The translations under genes were made by a program, and so were the position numbers. Below, in pieces: positions 1-6,727 of a DNA stretch of 7,738 bases. How positions within the stretch are numbered: position 1 is the first letter of the stretch; every line of letters starts with the position of its first letter. A model generated the notes under the pieces. It had not been told where the DNA came from, made no database searches, and saw only the letters and a program-made list of their open reading frames with translations. This stretch comes from Spirochaetia bacterium (lineage in GTDB: Bacteria; Spirochaetota; Spirochaetia; Treponematales; Breznakiellaceae), in assembly GCA_025997675.1 (NCBI GenBank), contig BNUX01000105.1, positions 1-7,738 on the forward strand. The letters run 5' to 3'.

Positions 1-3000
1 GACACACTATTTCCCTTCACGCCGCTCTTCCGGTCTATTCCGGGGATGAACCGGCCATACTCAGCGCGGCAGTGGACAGCCGGGGCCGGATACTCCTTGC
101 CATTGCGGCTTCCGCATCGGAGACGGAGATCCTCATCTCCGGGGATCGGGGGGGAAGCTGGAGGCGGACCCGGCTTAACAACGGCGCGGAGGGTTCGGTG
201 GCTCCCCGTATCTATCCGGTGACCGATGGGGGGTATCTGCTCTTTGTCACCCGGGGCACCGGCCAATCCCTTTCAATCTATGTTTCCCGTTCCGATGACG
301 GAGAGCGCTGGGGGGCCTTCACGTCCTTTGTGGACGATGGCGACCTGCAGCTCAGCTTCCTCCCCACCCATGCGAGTATGGGCGGAAAGGAGTACGTGGT
401 CTTCCAGTCCTATGCGGGGGGCGCAGAGGGAACCACCATGTTCCAGCTCTACTTAAAAACCAGTTCCGATGGCGGACGGACCTGGACGGCTTCCCGGCGG
501 ATCACCGGCTTCCCCGATCCCTACCGGAATACCGATGCGGGGCCGGAACAGTTTGACAACCAGCGTTCCCACCTATCGGTGGAGAAGGGCCGGCTGTTCC
601 TGGTCTGGGAGCGGCGCTACGCGGTCACCAGCCCGAATGTATACGGCGTGTACCTTGACGCGGGGGGGGAGCTCATCGGAAGGGCTGAACAGATAAACAA
701 TGAAAGCGCTTACTGCAATAACCCCATGACCGTACCCTATAAGGGGGATAGTACGGTGGTCTGGTTTGACAACCGCCGGGGCGGAAACCGGGTGTTCCTG
801 GCCCAAAAAGGGGAAGGGGTAAGCTGGGAGAACCACGACCTTTCCGGCAACGCCGCTGCGGTTTCATTTGCCCGCCCGGTGGTATCGGGGGAGGACCTCC
901 TGGTATTCTGGCAGGCCCAAGACAGGGAGGAAGACCACCTCTATTCCCTGGTTCCGGATGCCTCGGTGGCTTCCCCCCAGATTCAGTTGGGTACCGGCGC
1001 TCCCTCCAGGCGGAACCGGTCGCCGAAAGCCCGGTTTTCCTGGAACGTTCCCTACGACTCTTCGGGCATTGCGGGCTTTTCCTACCACTGGGGCAGATCC
1101 CCCGATGAGGCCCCGCCCCAAAGAATCATCGCCGATGCGGAGATCACCAGCCGGGAAGAGCTTGCGGATGAGGACGGGAGCTGGTTCTTTTCGGTCATAG
1201 CCCGGGATTTTGCGGGAAACTGGTCCATCCCCCGGGTGGTCGAGTATATCCGGGATACCACGCCGCCCCCTGCGGCGGCCGTCATCCCGCCGGTTCCGGA
1301 CAGGGGGGGCTTCCTTCCTTCCAATACTTTCACCCTTACCTGGAATCCCCCCCCTGCTTCGGATGTGGTGGGCTATACCTGGGCTATGGACTGCCTGGTC
1401 AGCCGTCAGGACAGCGCGGAGGAGGCCTCCTTTGCCGCGGGCCTTGCAACATACAAGATGCTGGGTGAAAGCGCTTACCCTAGCCCGCCCAATCCCTCGC
1501 CCCGGATCATGGGGCGGGGCTATACCGCATCCTTTGACAACCATGATGACGGGCTCTGGCGCTTCACCGTGTTCCCCATTGATGAGGCGGGCAATATCGG
1601 TCCCGGTTCCAGCATCATCTTCCCCTTGAATAAGTACATCCCCCATACCTATATCACCACGGTACGCGCCGTCCAGGATGTGCAGCACACCCTGGGTATC
1701 CGTGTGACCGGCCGGGGGTTTAAGGAGGGGGGCGATGTGGTGCGGGTCCTCCTGGACCGGGACGGGAAGGCCCCCTATGACCGGGAGTACTTTTTGAAGA
1801 ACGGGGAGTACCGGGTACGCTCGGACCGGGAAATCGCCGGCTTCAGTATCGAGGATATCGGGGAGGGCCGCTACCTCTTAGGGGTGGAACACCCCCTGCG
1901 GGGCTTCGCCTGGAGCGACCGGATAATTTCGGTGGACAAGGTTGGGACCATCAAGTTCGGGGACTTTACCCCGGATTGGGAAGGGTCCTGGGACGCGCCC
2001 CGGAGAAAGCCCTACCATTTTGACATGATGTTTGCCATTATCATCGCATTCATGGTATTCTGCGGAGTGGGCATGGCGGCATCCATCCGGGGCCTTGCGC
2101 AGGTGGTGGCGGATAGCGCGGCGATACGGCTTGAAACAATCGCCCTCATGACAGGAGAACTTATGCCTATGGAAAAGAAGCGGCGGCTGAAAAAGGTGAA
2201 GCGCCGCGGTGTGGGGCTGCGGCTTAAAATGGCGTCCTTTACCATCGCCCTGGTGTTGCTGGTGGTGACCATGGTCTCCCTTCCCCTGTACCTCATCATG
2301 ACCCGGACCCAGGAAGAGACCCTGCTCAAGGGCCTCTGGGACCGTTCCTCCGTCCTGATGGAAGGATTCGCCTCCAGTGCCCGTGTGTATCTCCCCTCCC
2401 AAAACACCCTGGAACTGGGCTTCCTCCCCGCGCAAACCGCCGCCATCCCCGAAGCCCGGTACGTCACCATCTCCGGCTTCGGCTACGATTCCACCATATT
2501 CGTCGACCATGTCTGGGCCACCAACGACCCGGAGATCATGGCCAAGATAGATACCGCCGTCTTTGAGCCCGGCCGCTCCCGGCTGGAGGATGGCATCAGT
2601 TTGCGGGTGAGCCTGCTTGCCCAGGAACTGGATGAGGCGGCCCGGGCCGAAGTGGGAGGCTTAACCGCCGACATTACCCGCCTTAACCGGGAATACGAGG
2701 CGCTCCCTCCGGAACTGCGTACCGGGGATGCCGGCAGGGTCGTTCAGGACACCACCCGGGGCCTGCAAACCCAGCTTACCGAACGTCTTGGGGCGCTCTC
2801 CGCCCGGATCCGCTCCGAACCCGCCTTCCCGGCCCGGCTCAGCGATACCGGGGTCGACGCCTTTGGCTACTCAGAGGACATTACCCGGCTCCTGACGGGG
2901 CTCCGGGATAGCGCAAGGGGCCTGGTATCCTCGCTCTTCAGGCAGTTCACCGGCATCTCCCTATGGACACCCTCGGCCCCTGCAGAGAGGCGGGCGGCTT

Positions 3001-4505
3001 CCGGGGCCGGCACGACCTTTATCCTCTATAAACCGGTGATGTTCCGCCAGGGCGCGGAGGATGTCTACTTCCGGGGCCTTATCCGGCTGGAGGTATCCAT
3101 CGATTCCATCATCGCCGAGATTGCCGAGGACCAGCGCGCCCTCCTCCGGGTCATCCTGATGGTAGCGTTGACGGCCATCCTCATCGGGGCATTTGGCGCA
3201 TTGGTCCTTGCCGCGTTTATCATCGGGCCCATAAAGAAGCTGGTGTCCCATGTGGAGCGCATCCGGGACACGGATAACAAGGCCAAGCTGGCCGGGGTGG
3301 ACATCACCATCAAGAGCCGGGACGAAATCGCCGTACTGGGGAACACCATCAACGACATGACCCGCGGCCTGGTGAAAGCCGCCCTGGCCTCCCAGGACCT
3401 CACCATCGGTAAGGAGGTGCAAAAGAAGTTCATCCCCCTGGAAACGGACCGGGATGGGAACAAGCTTAGTTCAGGCTATAAGGATACCAAGAACGTGGAG
3501 TTCTTCGGTTACTACGAAGGGGCCAAGGGTGTGTCCGGGGATTACTTCGATTACCTGGACCTGGACGGCCGGTACTACGCCCTGATCAAGTGCGATGTGG
3601 CGGGGAAGGGTATTCCCGCGGCGCTTATCATGATCCAGGTGGCCACCATGTTCCTCACCTATTTCAAGGCCTGGAAACCCACCGAAAAGGGTATGCACAT
3701 CGAAGAACTGGTCTACCAAATCAACGACTTCATCGAGACCCTGGGGTTCAAGGGCCGTTTTGCCGCCTTCACCCTGGCCCTCTTTGATTCCTCCACAGGC
3801 CTGGTCCGGTTCTGTAACGCCGGGGACAATATCGTCCACCTCTACGATTCCTCGGAGCGGAAGGTGAAAACGCTTACCTTGCCCCAGACCCCTGCCACTG
3901 GGGTGCTGCCCAACTTCATGGTAGATTCCAAGGGCGGCTATGCGGTGCAGACCATGACCCTGGACCACGGAGACCTGCTCCTGCTCTACACCGACGGTAT
4001 TGAGGAGGCCAAACGCAAGTTCCGGGATTCGAGCTTCCATGAAATCCTCTGCACCGAAGGAAACGCCCCCAAGGACAGCCCCCACGGCAACCATGTGGTA
4101 GGCCAGGCGGACGAGGAGATGGGCGCGGACCGGGTGGAGGCCATCATCAACGCGGTGATGAACAAACAGGTCTACACCCTCACCAAGTACCACAACCCCG
4201 AGGGTGACATTGCCCTGCAATTCGACTTCACCACCTGCGAGGGCTCGGTGGAGGAAACCATTATGGCTATGGTTTCGGTGGAAAAGATGTTCCGCCTCTA
4301 CCGGGACCCCCAGGCGGGTGAAGACGCCCGGGTCCTGGTGGAAAAGAAGATGGACAGCTTCCTAAAGGACCATTTCCGCCAGTACCTGGACTACTGCGCC
4401 CAAACCCGTGAAAACCCCGACAATGAGGCGTATATGTACTATACCCAGGTGAATGAGGACGAGCAGTACGACGATCTGACTATCTTAGGGATTAACCGGA
4501 AGTGA
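1..4505 (+). CDS. Receptor-type SpoIIE/PP2C serine/threonine phosphatase with Asp-box propeller ectodomain, 5'-truncated
   Basis: The frame is open from position 3 with no stop. The GTG at 72 lies inside a propeller blade, so the true start and any signal peptide are upstream. Residues are counted from that GTG. Asp-box motifs (S-x-D-x-G-x-x-W) lie at 23-30 and 131-138, with degenerate copies at 73-80 and near 245-252. Two Ig/FN3-like modules follow (about 320-395 and 418-520), then a beta-rich, possibly IPT/TIG-like stretch (about 535-635). TM1 is about 651-672, a Lys/Arg-rich loop about 700-719, TM2 about 721-743, an extracytoplasmic sensor with heptad-like helices 744-1023, TM3 about 1027-1052 and HAMP about 1050-1102. 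The SpoIIE phosphatase keeps its metal aspartates: GDYFD (D1157, D1160), CDVAGKG (D1175), YTDG (D1308) and DDLT (D1467, D1468). By family it should dephosphorylate an anti-sigma-antagonist-type protein in the cytoplasm. Oddities: about 160 residues separate YTDG from DDLT, and NAGD replaces the usual NAGH. No sialidase catalytic signature (FRIP) is visible, so the propeller probably binds rather than cuts. Confidence 0.9.
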   Translation, partial: HTISLHAALPVYSGDEPAILSAAVDSRGRILLAIAASASETEILISGDRGGSWRRTRLNNGAEGSVAPRIYPVTDGGYLLFVTRGTGQSLSIYVSRSDDGERWGAFTSFVDDGDLQLSFLPTHASMGGKEYVVFQSYAGGAEGTTMFQLYLKTSSDGGRTWTASRRITGFPDPYRNTDAGPEQFDNQRSHLSVEKGRLFLVWERRYAVTSPNVYGVYLDAGGELIGRAEQINNESAYCNNPMTVPYKGDSTVVWFDNRRGGNRVFLAQKGEGVSWENHDLSGNAAAVSFARPVVSGEDLLVFWQAQDREEDHLYSLVPDASVASPQIQLGTGAPSRRNRSPKARFSWNVPYDSSGIAGFSYHWGRSPDEAPPQRIIADAEITSREELADEDGSWFFSVIARDFAGNWSIPRVVEYIRDTTPPPAAAVIPPVPDRGGFLPSNTFTLTWNPPPASDVVGYTWAMDCLVSRQDSAEEASFAAGLATYKMLGESAYPSPPNPSPRIMGRGYTASFDNHDDGLWRFTVFPIDEAGNIGPGSSIIFPLNKYIPHTYITTVRAVQDVQHTLGIRVTGRGFKEGGDVVRVLLDRDGKAPYDREYFLKNGEYRVRSDREIAGFSIEDIGEGRYLLGVEHPLRGFAWSDRIISVDKVGTIKFGDFTPDWEGSWDAPRRKPYHFDMMFAIIIAFMVFCGVGMAASIRGLAQVVADSAAIRLETIALMTGELMPMEKKRRLKKVKRRGVGLRLKMASFTIALVLLVVTMVSLPLYLIMTRTQEETLLKGLWDRSSVLMEGFASSARVYLPSQNTLELGFLPAQTAAIPEARYVTISGFGYDSTIFVDHVWATNDPEIMAKIDTAVFEPGRSRLEDGISLRVSLLAQELDEAARAEVGGLTADITRLNREYEALPPELRTGDAGRVVQDTTRGLQTQLTERLGALSARIRSEPAFPARLSDTGVDAFGYSEDITRLLTGLRDSARGLVSSLFRQFTGISLWTPSAPAERRAASGAGTTFILYKPVMFRQGAEDVYFRGLIRLEVSIDSIIAEIAEDQRALLRVILMVALTAILIGAFGALVLAAFIIGPIKKLVSHVERIRDTDNKAKLAGVDITIKSRDEIAVLGNTINDMTRGLVKAALASQDLTIGKEVQKKFIPLETDRDGNKLSSGYKDTKNVEFFGYYEGAKGVSGDYFDYLDLDGRYYALIKCDVAGKGIPAALIMIQVATMFLTYFKAWKPTEKGMHIEELVYQINDFIETLGFKGRFAAFTLALFDSSTGLVRFCNAGDNIVHLYDSSERKVKTLTLPQTPATGVLPNFMVDSKGGYAVQTMTLDHGDLLLLYTDGIEEAKRKFRDSSFHEILCTEGNAPKDSPHGNHVVGQADEEMGADRVEAIINAVMNKQVYTLTKYHNPEGDIALQFDFTTCEGSVEETIMAMVSVEKMFRLYRDPQAGEDARVLVEKKMDSFLKDHFRQYLDYCAQTRENPDNEAYMYYTQVNEDEQYDDLTILGINRK
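662..669 (+). repeat. Eight-base poly-G tract inside the receptor ectodomain coding sequence
   Basis: A run of eight G lies within the codons for A-G-G-E of the propeller region. Other long runs in the same half of the gene are G7 at 148-154, G7 at 1303-1309 and C8 at 1347-1354, with several G6 runs. Tracts of this length can slip during replication, and a one-base change here would end the receptor early. The tract is certain; any phase-variable role is speculation. Confidence 0.5.
2153..2165 (+). promoter_or_regulatory. Candidate internal in-frame ribosome binding site and ATG within the phosphatase gene
   Basis: AGGAG at 2153-2157 lies 5 bases before ATG 2163, which is in the frame of the large receptor gene (residue 698). 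Translation from here would begin MPMEKKRRLKK and run straight into TM2. This is a textbook positive-inside N-terminus for a 780-residue TM-sensor-TM-HAMP-SpoIIE protein. I saw no convincing -10/-35 pair immediately upstream, so a second product would come from the same mRNA. The motif match is seen; use as a start is inference. Confidence 0.4.
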
Positions 4506-4508
4506 GTG

Positions 4509-5306
4509 CTAGTCCGGAATCTCGAATACCCCTTCGAGCACGTGTTTTGGCTGATACGGAAACCGCGGGATGTCCTCCGCACCGGTAACACCGGACAGCA
4601 CCAGCACCGTCTCAATTTCAGTCTCGATGCCCGAAATAATGTCCGTGTCCATGCGGTCGCCGATGATGGCGGTCTCCCCCCGCTTTGCGTTGAGCTTCCG
4701 GAGACCATGCCGCATAATAAGGGGATTCGGCTTGCCGATAAAATACGCCTTGGTTTGTGTCGCCAGTTCTATCGGGGCAACCAGGGCGCCGCATGCCGGT
4801 ACGATGCCTTTCTCCGTGGGACCGGTCAGGTCCGGGTTTGTGCCGATAAGCCGGGCGCCCCCAAGCACCAGTCGCACTGCGGTTTCCAGGCTCTCAAGGC
4901 CATACCCCCGGGACTCGCCGACCACAACATAGTCGGGATTGACGTTGTTCATGGTAAAACCCGCATCGTAGAGCGCCTGGATCAGGCCCGGCTCACCGAT
5001 GGTGTACACCGACCCGCCGGGTTTTTGCGAAGCAAGAAAGCCCGCCGTGGCCAGGGCGCTGGTGTAAAAATGCTCGGGGTCAACGATAATCCCCAGCCGC
5101 GCAAGCTTTTGTGAAAGCTCAATGGGAGAACGCTCGCTTGAGTTTGTCAAAAACAGGAACGCCTTGTCATTCGCGTTAAGCCAGTCCACCAATTCAAGGG
5201 CGCCCTTCAAAAGCCGGTTGCCGTGGTAAATAACCCCGTCCATGTCGATAATAAAAGCCCGTTTAGAGCGTATAACTTCAATGTCGCTTCGTATGGTTTG
5301 TTGCAT
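4509..5306 (-). CDS. HAD-superfamily subclass IIA hydrolase, NagD-like sugar/nucleotide phosphatase
   Basis: This is a 265-residue protein, the usual size for NagD-type HAD-IIA phosphatases of the cytoplasm. All four HAD motifs are present: motif I DMDGVIYHG with nucleophile D21 and acid/base D23; motif II LTNSS around T54; motif III lysine in GKPNP (K192); and motif IV GDRMDTDI with D217 and D222 for magnesium. The C2-type cap lies between motifs II and III and holds the NagD-like TNPD (156-159) and PACGAL (170-175) signatures. Family members hydrolyse small phosphomonoesters such as UMP, p-nitrophenyl phosphate or phosphoglycolate; the physiological substrate cannot be read from sequence, so no symbol is given. 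The start at 5306 has no clear Shine-Dalgarno but sits just after an extended -10 sequence. The gene ends 3 bases from the convergent phosphatase gene and is divergent from the lipoprotein gene. Confidence 0.93.
   Translation of the reverse strand: MQQTIRSDIEVIRSKRAFIIDMDGVIYHGNRLLKGALELVDWLNANDKAFLFLTNSSERSPIELSQKLARLGIIVDPEHFYTSALATAGFLASQKPGGSVYTIGEPGLIQALYDAGFTMNNVNPDYVVVGESRGYGLESLETAVRLVLGGARLIGTNPDLTGPTEKGIVPACGALVAPIELATQTKAYFIGKPNPLIMRHGLRKLNAKRGETAIIGDRMDTDIISGIETEIETVLVLSGVTGAEDIPRFPYQPKHVLEGVFEIPD
4521..4538. terminator. Weak candidate hairpin near the convergent gene ends
   Basis: CTCGAA (4521-4526) and TTCGAG (4533-4538) form a perfect 6-bp stem around a 6-base loop, inside the last codons of the HAD gene and just past the phosphatase stop. 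On the plus strand a short T run (4544-4547) follows after 5 bases of other sequence; on the minus strand there is no T tract. It could slow or stop plus-strand transcription, but it is a poor intrinsic terminator. No better candidate exists, because the two stops are 3 bases apart. Confidence 0.2.
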
Positions 5307-5341
5307 TGCCGCATAATACCAGGAATACGTCCACTGTACAA
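5307..5341 (-). promoter_or_regulatory. Candidate extended -10 promoter for the HAD phosphatase, giving a near-leaderless transcript
   Basis: Read on the minus strand, TGG-TATTAT occupies 5321-5313, an extended -10 (TGn plus 5 of 6 to TATAAT). A -35-like TTGTAC lies at 5341-5336 with a 17-base spacer, or TGTACA at 5340-5335 with 16. Six bases separate the -10 from the HAD ATG at 5306, so the expected transcription start falls on or next to the start codon. That fits the absence of a Shine-Dalgarno. The -35 is weak. Confidence 0.45.
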
Positions 5342-5362
5342 GGAAGCGGGGGATAGCGTAGT

Positions 5363-6034
5363 ATGTACCCCAAGGATACCATCATGAACCATCACATCCG
5401 GCTGCTTTTTCTTGCCCTTGTCCTTTCCCTGCTTCCAACCCTGTCCTGTTCCCGGGCGGAGCCGAGCATCGCCTTTGGGACCCTCAGGCTGGTCTATTTC
5501 CAGGGCGTCAATGGGCCGGAGGAACGGTTTTCCTTTTTTGTCCTCCCCGAGGATGAGGATGGTATTGAGGACCTGGCGGATCTTTACCTGTACCATGACC
5601 GGGAGGGGCTTTGCTGGCATTTGACCTCCGAAGACTGGGTGGTTTTCGAGAGCGAGGGGAAAACCTGGATAGGCAGCCGGAACATTGTCATGATTGAGGA
5701 TGGACCCCTTCCCCGTGGCCAGTTCCGTGCGGTCCTCTTTGACAAGGGGGGGGAGAAGGCCGAGCGGCTCTTTTCTTTTGACGCGCCCCGGAAGGCCCCC
5801 CATTCCTTTCCGTTTCTGCGTATTAATGATGGCCGGTACACCATTGAGTCGGCGTATCCCGAGCATTACTTTATCTGCTATGACAATACGGGGGCTTTCC
5901 TGGCAAATGTGAAGGTGGAAATGCTTGAGGGGGACCTGGCGAACCTTCCCAAGGAGACCCGGGGGATTGCCCTCTGGGCTGAGGAGAGCGGTTCCTTTAC
6001 GTCGGCTCTGACCGATGTGGTTTCTATCCGGTAG
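5363..6034 (+). CDS. Probable lipoprotein of unknown function, first gene of the trmB-ligA operon
   Basis: I do not recognise a named family. From ATG 5363 the protein has 223 residues, but ATG 5384 (residue 8) is the better start: AAGGA at 5372-5376 sits 7 bases ahead, and the protein then opens MNHHIRLLFLALVLSLLPTL, a short basic end plus hydrophobic core typical of a signal peptide. Cysteine 29 (22 from the second start) follows in PTLSC, a loose lipobox of the sort spirochaetes tolerate, with threonine rather than leucine at -3. The mature part, about 195 residues, is soluble, acidic and rich in predicted beta strand, with no further membrane segment and no enzyme motif I can identify. 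It would be anchored to the periplasmic side of a membrane or exported. It lies 12 bases before trmB in the same frame and probably shares its transcript. A G8 tract occurs at 5746-5753. Confidence 0.82.
   Translation: MYPKDTIMNHHIRLLFLALVLSLLPTLSCSRAEPSIAFGTLRLVYFQGVNGPEERFSFFVLPEDEDGIEDLADLYLYHDREGLCWHLTSEDWVVFESEGKTWIGSRNIVMIEDGPLPRGQFRAVLFDKGGEKAERLFSFDAPRKAPHSFPFLRINDGRYTIESAYPEHYFICYDNTGAFLANVKVEMLEGDLANLPKETRGIALWAEESGSFTSALTDVVSIR
5372..5386 (+). promoter_or_regulatory. Ribosome binding site favouring the second ATG (5384) of the lipoprotein gene
   Basis: AAGGA (5372-5376) with 7-base spacing precedes ATG 5384. The upstream ATG 5363 has only a G-rich stretch ending about 10 bases away. 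The shorter start also removes seven residues, including K4 and D5, that would sit in front of an otherwise normal signal peptide. Confidence 0.55.
5746..5753 (+). repeat. Eight-base poly-G tract inside the lipoprotein gene
   Basis: A run of eight G encodes part of K-G-G-E near residue 129. Slippage here would truncate the lipoprotein and could also uncouple translation of trmB downstream. The tract is visible; function is not established. Confidence 0.45.
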
Positions 6035-6046
6035 GGCGGGAAGGGC

Positions 6047-6727
6047 ATGGGATACGAGCTTTCGCACATCAAAAGCTATGTTCTGCGGGCCGGGCGGATG
6101 AGCGCTGCCCAGCGGCGTTCCTACGAAACCCTCGCGGAGGGTTTTATTGTCCCCTTTGTTCCGGAGCCGGTGGATCTTCCGCATATCTTTGGCAATGAAA
6201 ACCCGGTAACCCTGGAGATTGGTTTCGGCATGGGCATAGCCACCGCCATGATAGCAGAGGATAACCCGCAGAAAAACTATCTGGGGGTCGAGGTCCACCG
6301 TCCCGGTATTGGCCGGCTGCTTTGGGAAATTGAGAAGCGCAGTGTTTCTAACATCCGCATCATTGAATACGATGCGGTGGAGGTGCTGGAGAAGATGATA
6401 CGCCCATCGTCCCTTTCGGCCTTCCACATCTTCTTCCCCGATCCCTGGCCAAAGAAGCGGCACCACAAGCGGCGCCTTATCACCCGGCCCTTTACGGATA
6501 TGCTCGCAGAAAAGCTGTGTCCCGGCGGCTATATCTACATGGTCACCGACTGGGCGGATTACGGGGACTGGGCTTTGGCGGAACTGAGCGCCACGCCGGC
6601 TCTGAAGAACCGGTACGCAGGTTTTGCGGAACATCAAAATTGGCGGCCCGAAACCAAGTTTGAGCGGAAGGGGCTTGAAAAACAGCATGAGGTGCGGGAG
6701 CTTTATTTTATCAGGGATTTGGTATGA
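6047..6727 (+). CDS. trmB: tRNA (guanine-N7-)-methyltransferase TrmB
   Basis: This 226-residue protein, normal for TrmB, is a cytoplasmic class I SAM-dependent enzyme that makes m7G at position 46 of tRNA variable loops (EC 2.1.1.33). The N-terminal family signature is clear: IKSYVLRAGRMSAAQ (8-22) matches the usual R-S-F-x-R-x-G-R-x-T-x-x-Q. The SAM-binding loop is LEIGFGMG (56-63), with E82 in GVEVH and D109 as further SAM-pocket positions. The catalytic and tRNA-binding block is FFPDPWPKKRHHKRRL (129-144, D132), followed by TDW (167-169). The C-terminal TKFERKGLEKQHEV (203-216) is the family's T-x-F-E-x-R/K-G motif. ATG 6047 follows GGGA at 6038-6041 and starts 12 bases after the lipoprotein stop. 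The stop overlaps the ligA start, so translation is probably coupled. No missing key residue was seen. Confidence 0.96.
   Translation: MGYELSHIKSYVLRAGRMSAAQRRSYETLAEGFIVPFVPEPVDLPHIFGNENPVTLEIGFGMGIATAMIAEDNPQKNYLGVEVHRPGIGRLLWEIEKRSVSNIRIIEYDAVEVLEKMIRPSSLSAFHIFFPDPWPKKRHHKRRLITRPFTDMLAEKLCPGGYIYMVTDWADYGDWALAELSATPALKNRYAGFAEHQNWRPETKFERKGLEKQHEVRELYFIRDLV

Noticed and set aside
72..74. GTG at 72 as the true start of the receptor gene
   Set aside because: The frame is open back to position 3, no Shine-Dalgarno precedes it, and there is no signal peptide although an extracytoplasmic propeller needs one. The gene is cut by the window edge.
72..900. N-terminal propeller as an active sialidase
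   Set aside because: Asp-boxes also occur in many non-enzymatic propellers. I see no FRIP-like arginine motif or catalytic Tyr/Glu arrangement, though part of the domain is outside the window.
701..1478. 13-base repeat TGAAAGCGCTTAC at 701-713 and 1466-1478, containing the palindrome AAGCGCTT
   Set aside because: Both copies encode Glu-Ser-Ala-Tyr in the same frame in separate modules, and the flanks do not match. Two copies 765 bases apart are best explained by coding coincidence.
864..1688. 274-codon minus-strand frame inside the receptor gene
   Set aside because: Its composition (Gly, Arg, Pro and His rich) is that of a GC-rich shadow, and it overlaps clear Ig-like modules on the plus strand.
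4506..5114. 202-codon plus-strand frame opposite the HAD gene
   Set aside because: The minus strand holds an intact HAD-IIA protein with all motifs; the plus-strand product shows no motif and simply follows the phosphatase stop.
5207..6688. 493-codon open frame on the minus strand opposite the lipoprotein and trmB genes
   Set aside because: TrmB and the lipoprotein are real and share one plus-strand frame, so GC-rich third positions keep the antisense frame free of stops. The antisense protein has no recognisable domain and overlaps the HAD start.
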